The notes under the pieces: model-generated
Databases searched by the model: none
Told to the model about the DNA's origin: nothing
Seen by the model: only the letters and a program-made list of their open reading frames with translations
From: Tolypocladium sp. Sup5 PDA-1
Taxonomy: Eukaryota > Ascomycota > Sordariomycetes > Hypocreales > Ophiocordycipitaceae
Assembly: GCA_000750105.3 (NCBI GenBank)
Contig: JPHH03000009.1
Location: forward strand, 806,001 to 870,000
Length of the DNA stretch: 64,000 nucleotides
Direction: 5' to 3'
Translations under genes and position numbers: made by a program
Shown here: positions 11,066 to 23,000 of the stretch, in pieces
How the letters are laid out: the number at the start of each line of letters is the position of its first letter
How positions within the stretch are numbered: position 1 is the stretch's first letter

Positions 11066-12647
11066 TCAGACATGTGATAGTATCGTGGTGTCTAACTTCG
11101 GTGTGAAGTTCCACATCCCACCCGACGCACACCATGCAATCAAAGCCCCGGCACAGATGAGAAACAGTACATGAGGTCTGGGCACAAATCCCCTCAAACT
11201 CTTGGCCAACGCCCATGCGGCATGGTGCCGATCTGCCCGCTCCGGAAGGCCCACAAACTCGAGCCGCTGTGCCCCTCTGAGAACTGCGGCTGAGGAGGCC
11301 GCAGGGAGGTCATGCAGAGCAGGGAACACGTATCTGGCAAAGAGCCGCTTCAGCATGCCGTCGCCGGCCTGCAGGCGGGTGAGGAATTCCGACTGCCTGC
11401 AGGCACTTCTCGTCGTGGCGAGTCGGGACGTGCTGAGTTGGCGTATGATGTCGTCCATCGCGCGAGTCTCGGTCATGGCCCTGCGGAGATCCCCCTTCCA
11501 CAGTGCATTGGCCAAGACCGCGGCATCTTCAATGGCCATATTGGCACCCTGACCAATGTTGGGTGTCAACTGTACCATGTGTCAGTCATTCGAATAGGGA
11601 AGAAGGCATTAGTGATACTTACCTTGCGTACTGCATCACCCATGCACACTAAGCGACCAAAGTTCCACGTCTTGAACCATCCTTCCTCCAGTGGTGTCAT
11701 TGTGAATATGTCACAATTGGCCCACATTTCCCCAAAGGTCAAGGTCGAATCGAGCCTCTTCGACTTTAGACTTTCACAGACCTCTCGGGCATCCTGAGTG
11801 TCGAAACGCGGTCTGTCCATGTAAGAGTATCGTTTGTCTGTCTTGATGATGACGAACCAAAAGACTTTTCTGTCCTTGCCATTGAACACGTGGATCGTGA
11901 GGTCATGGTCCAGGAGACTCAGCTGGACCCCGTCTTCCACGCCGGGAACTCCAGATGAGATTCCATATACGCAAGCGTAGTCAACTCGCAGGGCTGATAG
12001 CATTAGCCCCCATGTCCATTCGTAGCATCGGTGCGCACGCCTTACCAGTCTTTTCGGTATCCGCAATAGTCCCAGGCTCGGCATGCCTCCAGATCTCAGA
12101 TCTCACGATGCTGTGGACTCCATCGGCTCCCACTACCAAGTGTCCCAAGTATTCCTTGTCGGCTGTTCTGACGACTACCTCAGATTCCCGACTCTCAATC
12201 CGCAAGGCCTTTTGGCTCGTATGGACTCGTTCTTTGTAACGAAGCTTGCTATAGAGAATTTGGAGGAATTTCTGGCGTTCGAGGAATGACACCGGATATC
12301 CAAAGCTAAATGCATTCTCAATCAGCTTCGTCGCGCCGAGGGCGGCACTATACTAACTTGGACCTTATTATGGACGGGTATTGGCTTTGGAAGAAGAAAC
12401 CATCTGGAAAACGTATTCGTGCGAATTCCAGAGGCTCAATCACGCTTTCAACGGCCTCGAATATGCCGAGCTGATCGAGAATGAGAGCCCCATTTGGCAA
12501 AATTCCTATCGACGCTCCAACCTGAGGACTTATGTCTTCGCTCTGTTCAATGATCTCGTATGAGATCTCCAGCTTTTCCAGGCAAAGGGCGAGCGTAAGG
12601 CCTGCCACAGACCCGCCGATGATCAAAACCTTGAAGTCTTCCGACAT
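11066..12647 (-). CDS. idtM: PaxM-type FAD-dependent epoxidase
   Basis: Flavoprotein monooxygenase in four exons. The N-terminus MSEDFKVLIIGGSVAGLTLAL is the FAD-binding Rossmann fold, followed by VGASIGILPNGALILDQLG. Exon 2 has HLVVGADGVHSIVR (the DG motif) and the third exon ends at GRLVCMGDAVRK. Exon 4 resumes with LTPNIGQGANMAIEDA, the second FAD-contact motif. A C-terminal hydrophobic segment (HVLFLICAGALIAWC) suggests membrane association. PaxM homologues epoxidise the terminal double bonds of 3-geranylgeranylindole so that PaxB can cyclise it. Introns at about 12351-12307, 12047 and 11623 all use GTAAGx- or GTTAGT-type donors. The motif set and length are complete and the gene looks functional. 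Confidence 0.9.
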
Positions 12648-13483
12648 GATGCCCAGGAATGAACGAAGCTTTCAATAATGATGACGACGAATGTAGTGAA
12701 TTGCATGACAAGACAAAAATAGCAGAAGTGAATGGACTGAATGTCTGACTATCACGATACGCAGCAGGGCCAATTAAGTACTCGGCTTATATGTATGGAT
12801 GGTTCACTGCATGGATCGTTGTACTACTTGGCCTGAAAAGGTTGGAATTGAGGTGTAATGAGCCTTGAACTCCTCCATTCATGTTCGACCAACTGTCTTG
12901 GAACTTGTGATCAATGACACCACAAACTTATGGTAGGGAAGCAGCTGAAGGGGGTTCCCTAGACGTGGCGCAACTAGCTGAAAAGATGACCCATTGATTC
13001 GAACTCGCTTACATATCTCTGCACTTGAAGTTGCACTGCATGAACGCAGGTCGAGTTGCAGGGGACTGGTGGAAGTAATGAGACCTGCATGAAAAGAGAA
13101 CCACGGCTCATCTCACTTGCTTCCGCTTCTGCATTATGCTGCACTCCGCTGTGATATATCATTTGCCGACATTGAGTGGGACTCCTGCGCGAAGACGGCA
13201 CTGATGCATACACCCACCCCCCACCAGGATGGGCTTGACTGAGTTCATGTCGTGGAACTCAGCCGGTGGCCGGCACATGTGTTCAGCTGGACGTCGGCGT
13301 CCAGGCCAAACAGTCTCCAGTCGGTAGCGTAATTCGGATTGGTTGTTCAAGCGCAAGCTACACATGCTAGTCATGCTGGTGAACTTGACAGTGCTCGACA
13401 TTATTGCGAGAGTTTTGTGGCATCCGACGAGTTGGTGAATCTTAACGTCTCAAACAGCGTGGCTTCGCCCAATACACGGCATC
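12648..13483. other. Divergent promoter region between idtM and the third P450
   Basis: No protein-like ORF was found on either strand. The ~840 nt separates two divergently transcribed cluster genes and presumably carries both promoters; no clear TATA box or repeat stood out. Confidence 0.5.
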
Positions 13484-15264
13484 ATGCCTAACCTCTTGTT
13501 GACTCTCTTACTGTTACAAGTGCCCGTCATATGCGTCTGGTGGCTACTGCGTTTCTTCATCGACTACACCCGCAAAACGGGGGCGATACCTACTGTTAGA
13601 CGGTGGCCAGCACCGTTCCCAGAATTCCTAGACCGACTGACCTACAATGACAATGCTGCTCAGCTGGTTGAGGAGGGATATCGGAAGGCAAGTCATTTAC
13701 TACACTAGAGTTCTGTATCTAACCAGTTGTAGCACAAGGACCGACCGTTCAGGCTGCTGAAGATGGACATGGACCTTGTTGTCATTCCCTTGAAATATGC
13801 GTTTGAACTACGTGCCATCACAAGCGACAAGCTGGACCCCTTGACCGCAAGCTTCGACGACAATGCCGGCAGTCTCACGGGCATATTGCTTGGGAGCGAA
13901 CTTCATTCAGACGCCATACACCGGCGTTTGACACCAGGACTTCGTAAGTCTCGGATGGTAAACCAAGACAGGCATACTTCTGACACTCTCCGTAGCGCAA
14001 ATCATCCCCGTGATAGTGGACGAGCTGACACATACCTTCGACCAAGTGCTGCCCCAGTCTGATGGTAGGTGCTCCTTGAGAGAGATTTCGGCTTTTCACT
14101 GACATGTTTAGGTAAATGGACTGCGGTCAGCCCGTATGATCTGGTCCTTAATCTGTCCACTCGCGCTGCCGCCAGAGTCTTCGTTGGGGAGCCTATTTGC
14201 CGAGATGAGGTCTTCCTCGAAACCTCTGCTTCTTTCAGCCGCAATACCTTTGAAACGATTGCCACCTTTCGCAATCTCGGCAAGACCGTGGGCTATATGC
14301 TCGGAATCTTGGCTCCCAGCGTCAGGCATGCGCGCGAACAGTTGGCGTACGTCCAGCAGCTCCTCGGCTCAGAGGTAGAGAGAAGGCGAGCGTGCCCCGA
14401 CGAGAAGCACGACGACTTCCTCCAGTGGTGCATGGATTTGGCACGGACCGAGGAAGAAGCAAAGCCGGAAGCGTTGGCACACCGCACGATCGGGATCTTG
14501 AGCATGGCCGTCGTCCACACAACTGCCATGGCCACCACGCACATGCTTTTCGACCTGCTGGCCAGCCCCGAGCTGCGAGAGTCGCTCAGAAGAGAGCAAG
14601 AGGAGGTCTTGCCAACGGGCTGGGCGGGGATCAGTCAGAAGTCAATGCTTAAAATGAGGCTTCTGGATAGCCTGATGAGAGAGTCGCAGCGGTTCAACCC
14701 AGTGGGCGAATGTGAGTCCCCGTCCCTGCGTTGCAACATGGCATGGGGCTAACCACTTTACAGTCACCTTCAGGCGTGTTGTCAGGAAACCCATTACACT
14801 GTCTGATGGCTACCAGCTGCGACCGGGGCAGCAGATTGCTCTGTCAGCCAGACGTATCAACATGGATGACGACACAATGGATGACGCTGAATCCTTCCGT
14901 CCATCTCGCTGGGCGCATGAAACGCAGGCAGCCTCATTCTCACACAGTAGCTCATCCAACTTGCACTTTGGCCTTGGTCGATATGCCTGTCCGGGACGCT
15001 TCTTTGCCTCGGTATGTGTTTGCTCTGACCTTTGCTTCTCAGTGTTACCTGCCCTGATCGTGACTGCGTCCGTTTCAATTGCTGATTAGAGGTTATTGGC
15101 AGTACATGATCAAAGCGATTACAAGTCGAATTCTTCTCGAATACGACTTTAAACTTGAAAGCGGTCCCGAGAATTGCCGTCCGCCAAATACCATTCAAGG
15201 TGACAAGATCTTGCCTAACCGGGACTCGGTTGTTCTCTTCCGTCGCCGCGCACTTAGCCTCTGA
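13484..15264 (+). CDS. Cytochrome P450 of indole-diterpene cluster, LtmK/TerK-like
   Basis: Six or more exons. The N-terminal anchor is LLLTLLLLQVPVICVWWLLRFF. Exon 1 ends EEGYRK and joins HKDRPFRLLKMDMD over an intron with a GC donor (AAG|GCAAGT, TTGTAG acceptor). Other introns at about 13946-13995, 14065-14111, 14711-14762 and 15012-15102 are GT..AG and in frame. Visible motifs are FVGEPICRDEVF, an I-helix with VVHTTAMATTHMLFDLL, SLMRESQRFNP, FRPSRWAHE and the haem loop FGLGRYACPGRFFAS. It is a third IDT-type P450 besides the P- and Q-like ones. Clusters with three P450s plus a prenyltransferase (terpendole, lolitrem) use the K enzyme on prenylated intermediates, so that role is inferred here from context. 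Confidence 0.82.
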
Positions 15265-16395
15265 GTATATCTCGAGCCAGTTGCCTCTGACGAGAATTCT
15301 GCATTGGGGAGTCCATATCGATGGCCGGGCCCATGTTAGCTGATGGAAGTCACGCGGCAGAAAGTGACGAATCTTATTCTTGCTAGCCCGGGATATCCAT
15401 CGGAGGCTAGGGGCATGATGCAGATTTCGTCGTCGATCAGGAGAGGCCTTGAGATCTATTGAAGTCTTTGACTAGGCCTACCTACCATATTCGCCTCATA
15501 TTACACAAGCTTCTCCAGAACGTAGTGACGCTCTTTGTGGCAAGCCATTTGCCATTCGTGGACTCGTTCTTGAGCTGAGCTTGAGTCACAGCCCCTGTGG
15601 TTTCAGCTGCCAGAAGACGATCAGCCAAGAAGTCGGAGGCTCAAACTACTAACAACATGTTGTTGCGCCTCAATTCAGCATCGGAAACGACACCAGGTTT
15701 GTTTCTGCGGGAAAGCTGGACGATGTCGGCAACAGTCGTCTACAGATGACCCGTGTCTACCCCTGAACCTCCTGTGCCGTGCGGCTATCCCCTTCCCATT
15801 GTATTTGAGTATTTATACTCCTTTTTGTGAAGATTGTGGCTGTCATTGGCTGGTTGAAATGTTAAGCGACGGAGATATGGGCCGTGTGGCTGTATCTCCA
15901 GTTGGTAATCTCGGTGTATCTTGATGCGGCATAGCTGGTCCGGGATCCTGCATCTTGAGTGGTATGCAGTCAATGCCGCGAGATGGCAGGCATGTTGGCT
16001 AGATGCACCTGGCTCGATGCACCTGGCTCGATCAAGGCCACCCAGTGCCAGCTGCATACTCGTATGCAGCCATTCGATTTACGAGCACTTTGCAGACACC
16101 GCCGTGGGTTTACCACACGTTGAGTACGGATTCATAAGTTTACCCTACTGTATTATGTCATATTGCATGCAGATCCACTTTGATTATGTAGAAGCAAGAC
16201 TCTGGGGTTGTATTCACCGCCGCCATTGGCATTGGATCCTCTCGCCCGCCTCGCCCTGATAGCCTGAGCTGACTGCGCAAGTGACACCGTGCATTCGCAA
16301 AGTAGGTCATAGTCTGATTATATACTTGTAGAGGGGGCTCACTGGTTGAGTTCCTCATGAAACTTGTCCACACTTATTCACTCCACTTCGGCACA
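15265..16395. other. Intergenic region upstream of the prenyltransferase gene
   Basis: About 1.1 kb with no credible gene. It contains a perfect tandem duplication of GATGCACCTGGCTC at about 16002-16029. Confidence 0.5.
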
Positions 16396-17820
16396 ATGAC
16401 TACTGACAATGAGGCGGTGACAACTCCAGCACGCGGTAGCAAACATGCTGTAGACTTGGAATACTGGACGCAACACACCGTCCCTATTATCAGCTCCCTC
16501 CTGAAGTCTGCCGGATCCTACTCGCCTGACGACCAGGACGCGCACATACGTACCCTATCTGAACATGTCCTCCCGAACCTTGGGCCGAGGCCATCCATGG
16601 CTCATACCAAGTCCTTTTTGACACAGACCGGCTCCCCTCTCCAGCCCAGCATCAACTTCAACTCCGGGAAGCCTCAAGTACGCTATTGCTGGGAGCTTCT
16701 GGGTCCTCACGGCGGCAGCGACAGCGACCCGCTTGCGGTGGAGGCAGCGCGAGAGATACTGTCTTATCTTTCCACGGCCTTTGGCTTCAGCACACGATGG
16801 AGCGACGCCTGGCTATCCGCATTTGCTCCAACGCTTGAAGAAGCGAAGTCCGTCCAGGTCAAGCTCCCGAAGTGGCTGGCGAGCTTCACGTCGGCGGAGG
16901 TAGAAGTGCCCACCTTGAAGCGACTTCCCTTTGCCTTTGTTGCCTTTGACTTGAGTGGCCCCAAGACGTCCATGAAGGCGTACTTTAATCCAAAGGGCAA
17001 GGAAATCGCAACTGGGAAGCCAGCGATGGACGTGACTTGGAATGTTCTTCGCAGTCTGAAACCGTCTCTCAACACGGCGTCAATCGACATCCTTGAGCAG
17101 TGAGTTCAAGGCCTTGGTCCTTCGATGTTTCTTCAATTTTCAGACATTTGCTTACTGCGTTTGGAACAGATTCCTCGCCGAACGCGCGGTACCTTCCACA
17201 GTCGAGCTTGTGGGAATCGACTGTGTCGACGAAGCCAGTCTATCGGATGCAAGGGTCAAGCTCTACGTCTATACCTTGAACAACTCCTTCAACACGGTTC
17301 GCGACTACGTGACCATGGGCGGCCGTCTCCAAGATGAGACCACGTTGAAGGGCTTGGCCATCTTGCACGACATTTGGTACCTCCTGCTCCAAGAACCCGA
17401 AGGCGTCGACGACGACTACAACAAGCCCGTCAACGACGGCTCTATCCTCTGCCAGAAGCTGTACTTTAGCTTCGAGATGAGGCCCGGCAGGGAGGTTCCC
17501 GAGGTCAAGACCTACTTGCCGACTTGGAACTATGTACGGAGCGATGTGGAGACCATTCAAAACTACGAGGAAGTCTTCCGGAGATGCGGGTACGAGTGGG
17601 GGGAGGAGGGGAGGTACAAGAAGCTTTTCGAGAGTGCTTTGTATGGTTCTCTCCCTACCGTGATGTAAGCATTCACTAACCGTTCATTCTCAGCGGGCCG
17701 GTGAATCACAACCGCCAGAAGCCGGTCCATTGCGACGCATCGTTCCTATACTCCGAAAAGAAGGGGACATATCAGACACTGTACTATAGCCCACCGCTCG
17801 GAGAAGAAGAATACAAGTAG
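16396..17820 (+). CDS. Indole-diterpene prenyltransferase, DMATS family (PaxD/AtmD/TerF-like)
   Basis: Aromatic prenyltransferase of about 433 residues in three exons: 16396-17099, 17170-17640 and 17694-17820. The introns are 70 nt (GTGAGT..ACAG) and 53 nt (GTATGG..CTAAC..CTCAG), both in frame. The start at MTTDNEAVTTP is chosen; an in-frame ATG at 16357 would add 13 residues. Family features are LEYWTQHTVPIISSLL at the N-terminus, VRYCWELLGP, KAYFNPKGKEIATGK and the C-terminal beta strand ASFLYSEKKGTYQTLYYSPP. DMATS enzymes attach dimethylallyl groups to indole carbons, or in IDT pathways also to hydroxyls of the terpene part. Its place at the cluster edge fits a late prenylation. The regiochemistry cannot be read from sequence. 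Confidence 0.9.
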
Positions 17821-18059
17821 CTCGGGGGATCATTTAGTCCATTTGGTAGCAGTTTCATAGCATAGTAGTTACGACTGGACAATCTGAGGTTCATCCAGTC
17901 ACAATTGGCGACCGGTCCTGTCCCGTCAAGACTCGAGTTATTAAGGTTATAGTAGCTTGACTCCATCTTGATGTTGTTACGGCTGCACCTTGACTTGCAC
18001 CTATTAATATGTTGCCTACTGCAACTTAACTAAATGCGATGAGCTCTACAACTCAATAA

Positions 18060-18606
18060 GGCGATATTGGTAGCAAAGAGGATGCGAAGGAAACGGTGGT
18101 CGTCGTCACCACAGGGTACGGATTCGTCGATGACGACCTTATGGATCAAATCGAGTTGTGGAATCCAACCATCAGCCGCATCATCGAAGAGTTCATGTTC
18201 TCTAAGGACAGACTGGCAGCGCACTCAATCAAGACGTTTGTGATTCGCGCGCGAGACTTTGAAAGCGATACTTGCCAACAACGTCCAATGGTGGAGTTGG
18301 ATGCCTAGCATCGCTAGGACTTCATCGACACTTGTTGCACTTCTTAGATTACTCCAATTAGACGCAAAGTTACCGTTAGAGCTTGTCAAGAACCTGGGCG
18401 TTGATAGCGTCTCGGCAGACATGTTCTTGCTAGGTGTGCTAGAGTCTCCTCGATCCACCCTCCGACAGGCCAACCACTTCCGATGCAAACCAGTATTCCG
18501 GGCGTTTCAATATCCGTCAGAATTCAAGTCCAAGTGTACGTGTGCATTCTCCAGGCTGCCTAGTGTGAATCGCACGACAAAGTCCGGTCGACCCAGTCGT
18601 CGTTAA
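18060..18606 (+). pseudogene. Decayed coding remnant, family not recognised
   Basis: Two adjacent stretches in different frames read like one protein: VVVTTGYGFVDDDLMDQIELWNP..., ending RARDFES near 18263, and ILANNVQWWSWMP... continuing to about 18560. The switch in the middle has no splice signals. No ATG suits the first part and no domain was recognised. Most likely a frameshifted gene or transferred fragment between the cluster and the next genes. Confidence 0.3.
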
Positions 18607-18710
18607 GTGCAGTCACAATCTGGATACTGTCTGGTAAGTACTTTTACAAAGCCCGCATGGCTATATTTATATCGCCTTCTCTGGTCCTGGACTGCATCAC
18701 ATGTTCCTTG

Positions 18711-19040
18711 CTAAGTCCCAGTCCGACTGCTCTTATGTTTGCGGCCGCTCTTATGCTTATGACCGCTCTTGTGATGCCGATGCCCTCCTCCTATTCCACC
18801 ACCACCACTACTACTGCCGGCGCCACCACGCTCCCGACGAGGCCTACTCTGATGCGTCCGGAGCGGACGACCGAAGCCTTCTCTCTCCTCCTCGTATGTC
18901 ATTAGGGGAATGTTGGGACTGTTTTGTGTTAGCATCTCCCTAACCCAGCAGTGGCTCTGTAGAAAGCAGAGCGGGGTCGGGGAGTCTTACTCCTTAAGCA
19001 TGCGCTTAAACTCCCTGTCGCCTGAAAAGCAGTTTCCCAT
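18711..19040 (-). CDS. Small MGxC-type protein with Gly/His/Lys-rich tail
   Basis: Predicted 85-residue protein in two exons: 19040-18991 (50 nt) and 18918-18711. The 72-nt intron has a consensus donor (GTAAGA) and an ACAG acceptor, and the frame is kept. The product starts MGNCFSGDREFKRMLK, which fits an N-myristoylation plus palmitoylation signal (Gly2, Cys4). It then has MTYEEEREGFGRP, a Gly/Ser stretch and a basic His/Lys tail (HKSGHKHKSGRKHKSS). It has no domain I recognise. The next gene leftward on the same strand has the same start motif and the same exon-1 length and intron phase, which is the main support for both being real. Confidence 0.5.
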
Positions 19041-19615
19041 GTTGAAGACGTCGAAGGTATACCGGAATTGTGATAAATGCGAGAAATACGGCAGACGGTG
19101 GCCTTTAATGAGAATTGAGGTCTCTGTTCATGTAGATTTGGGGGCGACTGGCTTTGAGATGCGAAGGTTGAATGCAGCCATGGTTGGGGAGCCAAGAGTC
19201 ATTTATGTTTGACAAGGGTATAAAAGAGGCTGTAAACATAACCATGCTCTGAATCAGTGTTAAAGCTGGCCGCAATCATATGAGCGGCGATCAATGGGTT
19301 CCGGTCTTCTGGCGATTCAGAGTTAGCTCAACATCTATCCTGCCTGAGCAACTGCTGAGTACATGGATGCAGTACTGAGCACATTTGTATGTGATTGAGG
19401 CATAGAATGATGCACTAAAAAGTTTTCGGACTTTCATCACAAAATGGCAATGGTTCACGTACTAACATCGAATATCTCCGGGAGACGGCACACGGAATAC
19501 CCCCAGGTCTTTTGTTCCACCACAATCTAGACACTTTCAATCACAACTCCAGTGTCAGCGCCCATGCCTCCTCTGGATCCTTCCCCTAGCCGAAGATCAC
19601 CTTCCACGACAGGTG

Positions 19616-20041
19616 CTAGTGCCTGCGGTGCCTGTGGCGGCGCCGGTGACCGCTGCTGTGACGAGTATGCCTTCGATAGTCATAAACATGGTGGTTGTCG
19701 TCTTCCTCATCGTCGTCATCTTCGCCGACATGCCCTGTGTCAATGTCAACAACCGCTGAGTGGTTGGCCCAAGAAGACACCCTGCGGTTGCGTTCGTGGT
19801 GTTCACCGTCTCGGTACGAGTTTCGGCTGCGATGAGATCGGCCGTGGTGCCGTCCATGAGACCGGCCATCATAGTACCTTCGCTCGACTCCCTGCGGATG
19901 GTGGCTGATGAACCCCTTGTCAGTATATTTGCAATCCAGAAACATGATTTCCAGCTCGCTGGATGAAGGAGCATAAGAATAGGCGACTTACAATCGGCGA
20001 TAGGTTTCGCCTCGATCCGGCGATGAAAAGCAGGACCCCAT
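19616..20041 (-). CDS. Small MGxC-type protein with Arg/His-rich tail, paralogue of the gene at 18.7 kb
   Basis: Predicted 112-residue protein: exon 1 20041-19992 (50 nt), intron 19991-19905 (GTAAGT..ATCAG), exon 2 19904-19616. It begins MGSCFSSPDRGETYRRF, again with Gly2 and Cys4 suited to dual acylation. The rest is highly charged: GRSHGRHHGRSHRSR, an acidic run (GEDDDDEEDD) and a terminal HRRRHRHRRH. A TATAAAA-like box lies on the minus strand at about 20255, some 210 nt upstream. The exact acceptor is not certain; an acceptor closer to the donor would read a Thr-rich frame instead. Likely a membrane-tethered, low-complexity protein of unknown function. Confidence 0.45.
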
Positions 20042-23000
20042 CTTCACAGTTTCAACTTTACGCTCTGCTGGTTTTGAAACAGACTCAAGCCTAAAAGTCT
20101 GGTGGTCTGATGAAAGTTGTTACCGATATGTGCTGCTGGGGCTTGACGCCTGGCTCTCGGGTAAAGAGAGGTGTTGTCTGTAAGTGCTCCAGAGCTCGCC
20201 GTTATTGGGGTAAGTTGAAAGGGGGGTGAAGTTCATTACACGAAGAACTTTTTATACCAGAGGCAAGGGCCATTTGACACTGAATGGATGTTGAAGTCAG
20301 AGCGTTGTGGTACGAGAGAAGCAAACTTGGCCGGAGTCTCCATTCAGAGCCGGTACACTGTCTGCTCGGGGGTGAGGCTTCAATCAAAGTTTGAATGTCA
20401 TTCATAGACCCTTACTGTTCATAGTACAGTCATTCTAGGCGGTCACATAAATACCAGGCAGCGGAGAACTCATGACGGGTGTGGGTGACATCGTCATTGA
20501 CTCTGCAGGCGGGGAATTGCTGGTTGATGCTTGAATAACAGCACCGAAATCGAAGCAAACGAGGATGCCGACGTAGTGTTAACTCAGGAGCCTTTAACTT
20601 CTTCGCCAATTGTACCTGAGCATGCCCAATCTGATCAAGTCTACCAGTTCATATGATGAGAACGACAGACCCGGTTGCACTGGGCACATGAACCATATAA
20701 GACGCAATTCGGCAAGAGCAACATGAGACGAGGTATTTGAGACTCTAGGCTGTACGTGTACATGACCATTCATCTGAACGTCTACAGGTACCGACTTTGT
20801 TCAATGTGATGCACCCTCACTTCTACATCCAGCGGCAAACAACTTAGCTGTTGCCCCTGCCGATATGTTCTCACGTTGTTCACGTTGACCGCATGAAGAA
20901 CAGTGAATCCCACCAGAAATCAAAATTCTCCACATGGTCAGCCCTTTGCAATGTCTTGGGCACCTTACAGCTTGGGCATGTCGTTTTGAATGTTCTCCCC
21001 TTCCTGCCAGGAGTCCCAGGACTGCCTTGGCCGTCAGAACCAAATAACGCCAATACACCAACCGAAAGCCGTGACAAGGAGTTGACAATGGAATAGAAGT
21101 CCATGAACACCCCAGATGAAAACTATCCAACGCTGAGCTACGAGGACAAAAGGGCTCGCACACGACAGCGGGTACAAGAGCGCCAGCGACGCAGAGAAGC
21201 ACTGGGTGCGGAGGGCCGTGATGCGGAGGAGTCGAGGACCACGCCCAGCGCACTGAACCACGCGCGCGAGCCATCGACGGTATCGGTCTTGTTTCCCTTG
21301 CGCTGGGGAGCCCAGCAGAGCTTGTCGAGCCGAAACGCCTTGCTTTACTGGGACGTTCCGTCTACTGGCCTGACGGCACGGCATTTCTCAGTACTCTTTG
21401 ATGGGTAAGACGAGAAGAAATGTAGAGGCTATTCAGCCTTCACCATGACGGCTGCTAGCGAACAACATGCCCATCACTCCCCAGAACTTTGCAAGTATAC
21501 ACTCTGCGACTGGCGGGCCCTGGACTCGAAAGATTTCGACGGCAACCGCAATGTCGCGGGGAGGCCATGTACAAGGGGTAGCTACGGTCTGGTTGGAGCA
21601 CGAACAGGACCGGTTGGAGAAGGCAAGAGAGGTGAGTGGAAGCATTAGCGACAAAAAAGATCGTCACTTTGCCTGCAAGATGTTGCGGGCGCTCGAAGCT
21701 GCGTTGGAGACTGGAGAGACGCCAGACCCGGTCGCAATGTGGAAAGCCATTCAACCACAAAGGCCTGTGCGGGTTCAAAACATTGTCGAGTCTAGCGAAG
21801 TCTATTAATTTATCATCTACAAATCCAAGAAGCTCATGGAACGACTGACAGAAGTATGGCGACGATGGGTGGCCGTGTTTCAAGACGAGAAAGAAACAGA
21901 CCAAGGCCAAGTTGTTGGGCACAGGGCCGTTGCGTAAACAGCTCTGGGTGAATCCGTATTGGAGCCCTTGATATTTCCAGGGTGGCCCAGGACTTTTATC
22001 GATCGGAGCAAGATCCCGAGGCTTGACGACGGTGTGTGAAATCTGATTGAAGATGAATGTATACTAAACGGGGCTTTCTACTAATAATCCCTTTCAACAG
22101 ACACTTCAGGCAGCTGTGAACAAATCTTCAAAGTCCAAGTTGCTCCGAAATACTTTTATCGTCGTTATAAGCAGTTGTGTATTTCCTGCCTTGGATGCTT
22201 TCAACATTGAATGCCGAGACCCGAACTCGTCCACGCAGGTAGTCACGGCGGCCGAACGCGACCCAACGAAGATACTCTTTTCTGAACTCCCGACCTGTTT
22301 CGTGTGGGCGTACGATGCCGACCGGGAACCGCCGGTATCAGCCACTGGCCGTGATACCATGGCCGAGGAAGACTCTGGGAGTGACAAGGATGCGGCTCAC
22401 ACCCAGGGGGCAGTACCGACAGGAAGCCCCTGGCAGGTGCTGATGGCTACGAAGGCCGCATCAAGGTCATATCAACATCGTTTTCACCTAGTTCTACTCT
22501 GCGCGGCTACAAGCGGTCCATGACTTGGAGGAACTGTGGCTCAAGGCCCAGAGGACAATGTGTGGACATGTACGAGCCAGGCATTTTACCCCTCTGAGCC
22601 AGAGTCCTTGCCATAGCTGATGCCTATTGAGAGGTGTATGGAAGAGTATTACGTAGGTTTTGGCACTGACTGAGCGTGCTGAAGATCCAGCGGGCTGGCT
22701 GGTGGTTGGGACCAAGGGCTTGATTGTACTGTGCACCTTGATGAGAAGAAACTCGACAAGAACAACATGGGCGACATCTTCGAAACTCAAGGTTATCCAC
22801 GCCCATTCACATGGACGTCTGTGGTTCCCTTCTTTATTTCCCGTGTTGCGCCTTCAATCATACAGTCCCGTGGCGAACAGTAACGGTGGTCTTTGCAGGT
22901 TCTCGTGCTGTTCACGCTGACTGAACGAGGAACAGTAAATCTCGCGCGCAAAGTAATAGCCCCCAAACACGTCTAAACGCTGCCCCCGCCGGACTGTGCA

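Noticed and set aside
17662..17693. 29-nt intron near the end of the DMATS gene
   Set aside because: A 53-nt intron from 17641 with a GTATGG donor uses the same acceptor and keeps the frame; 29 nt is below normal fungal size.
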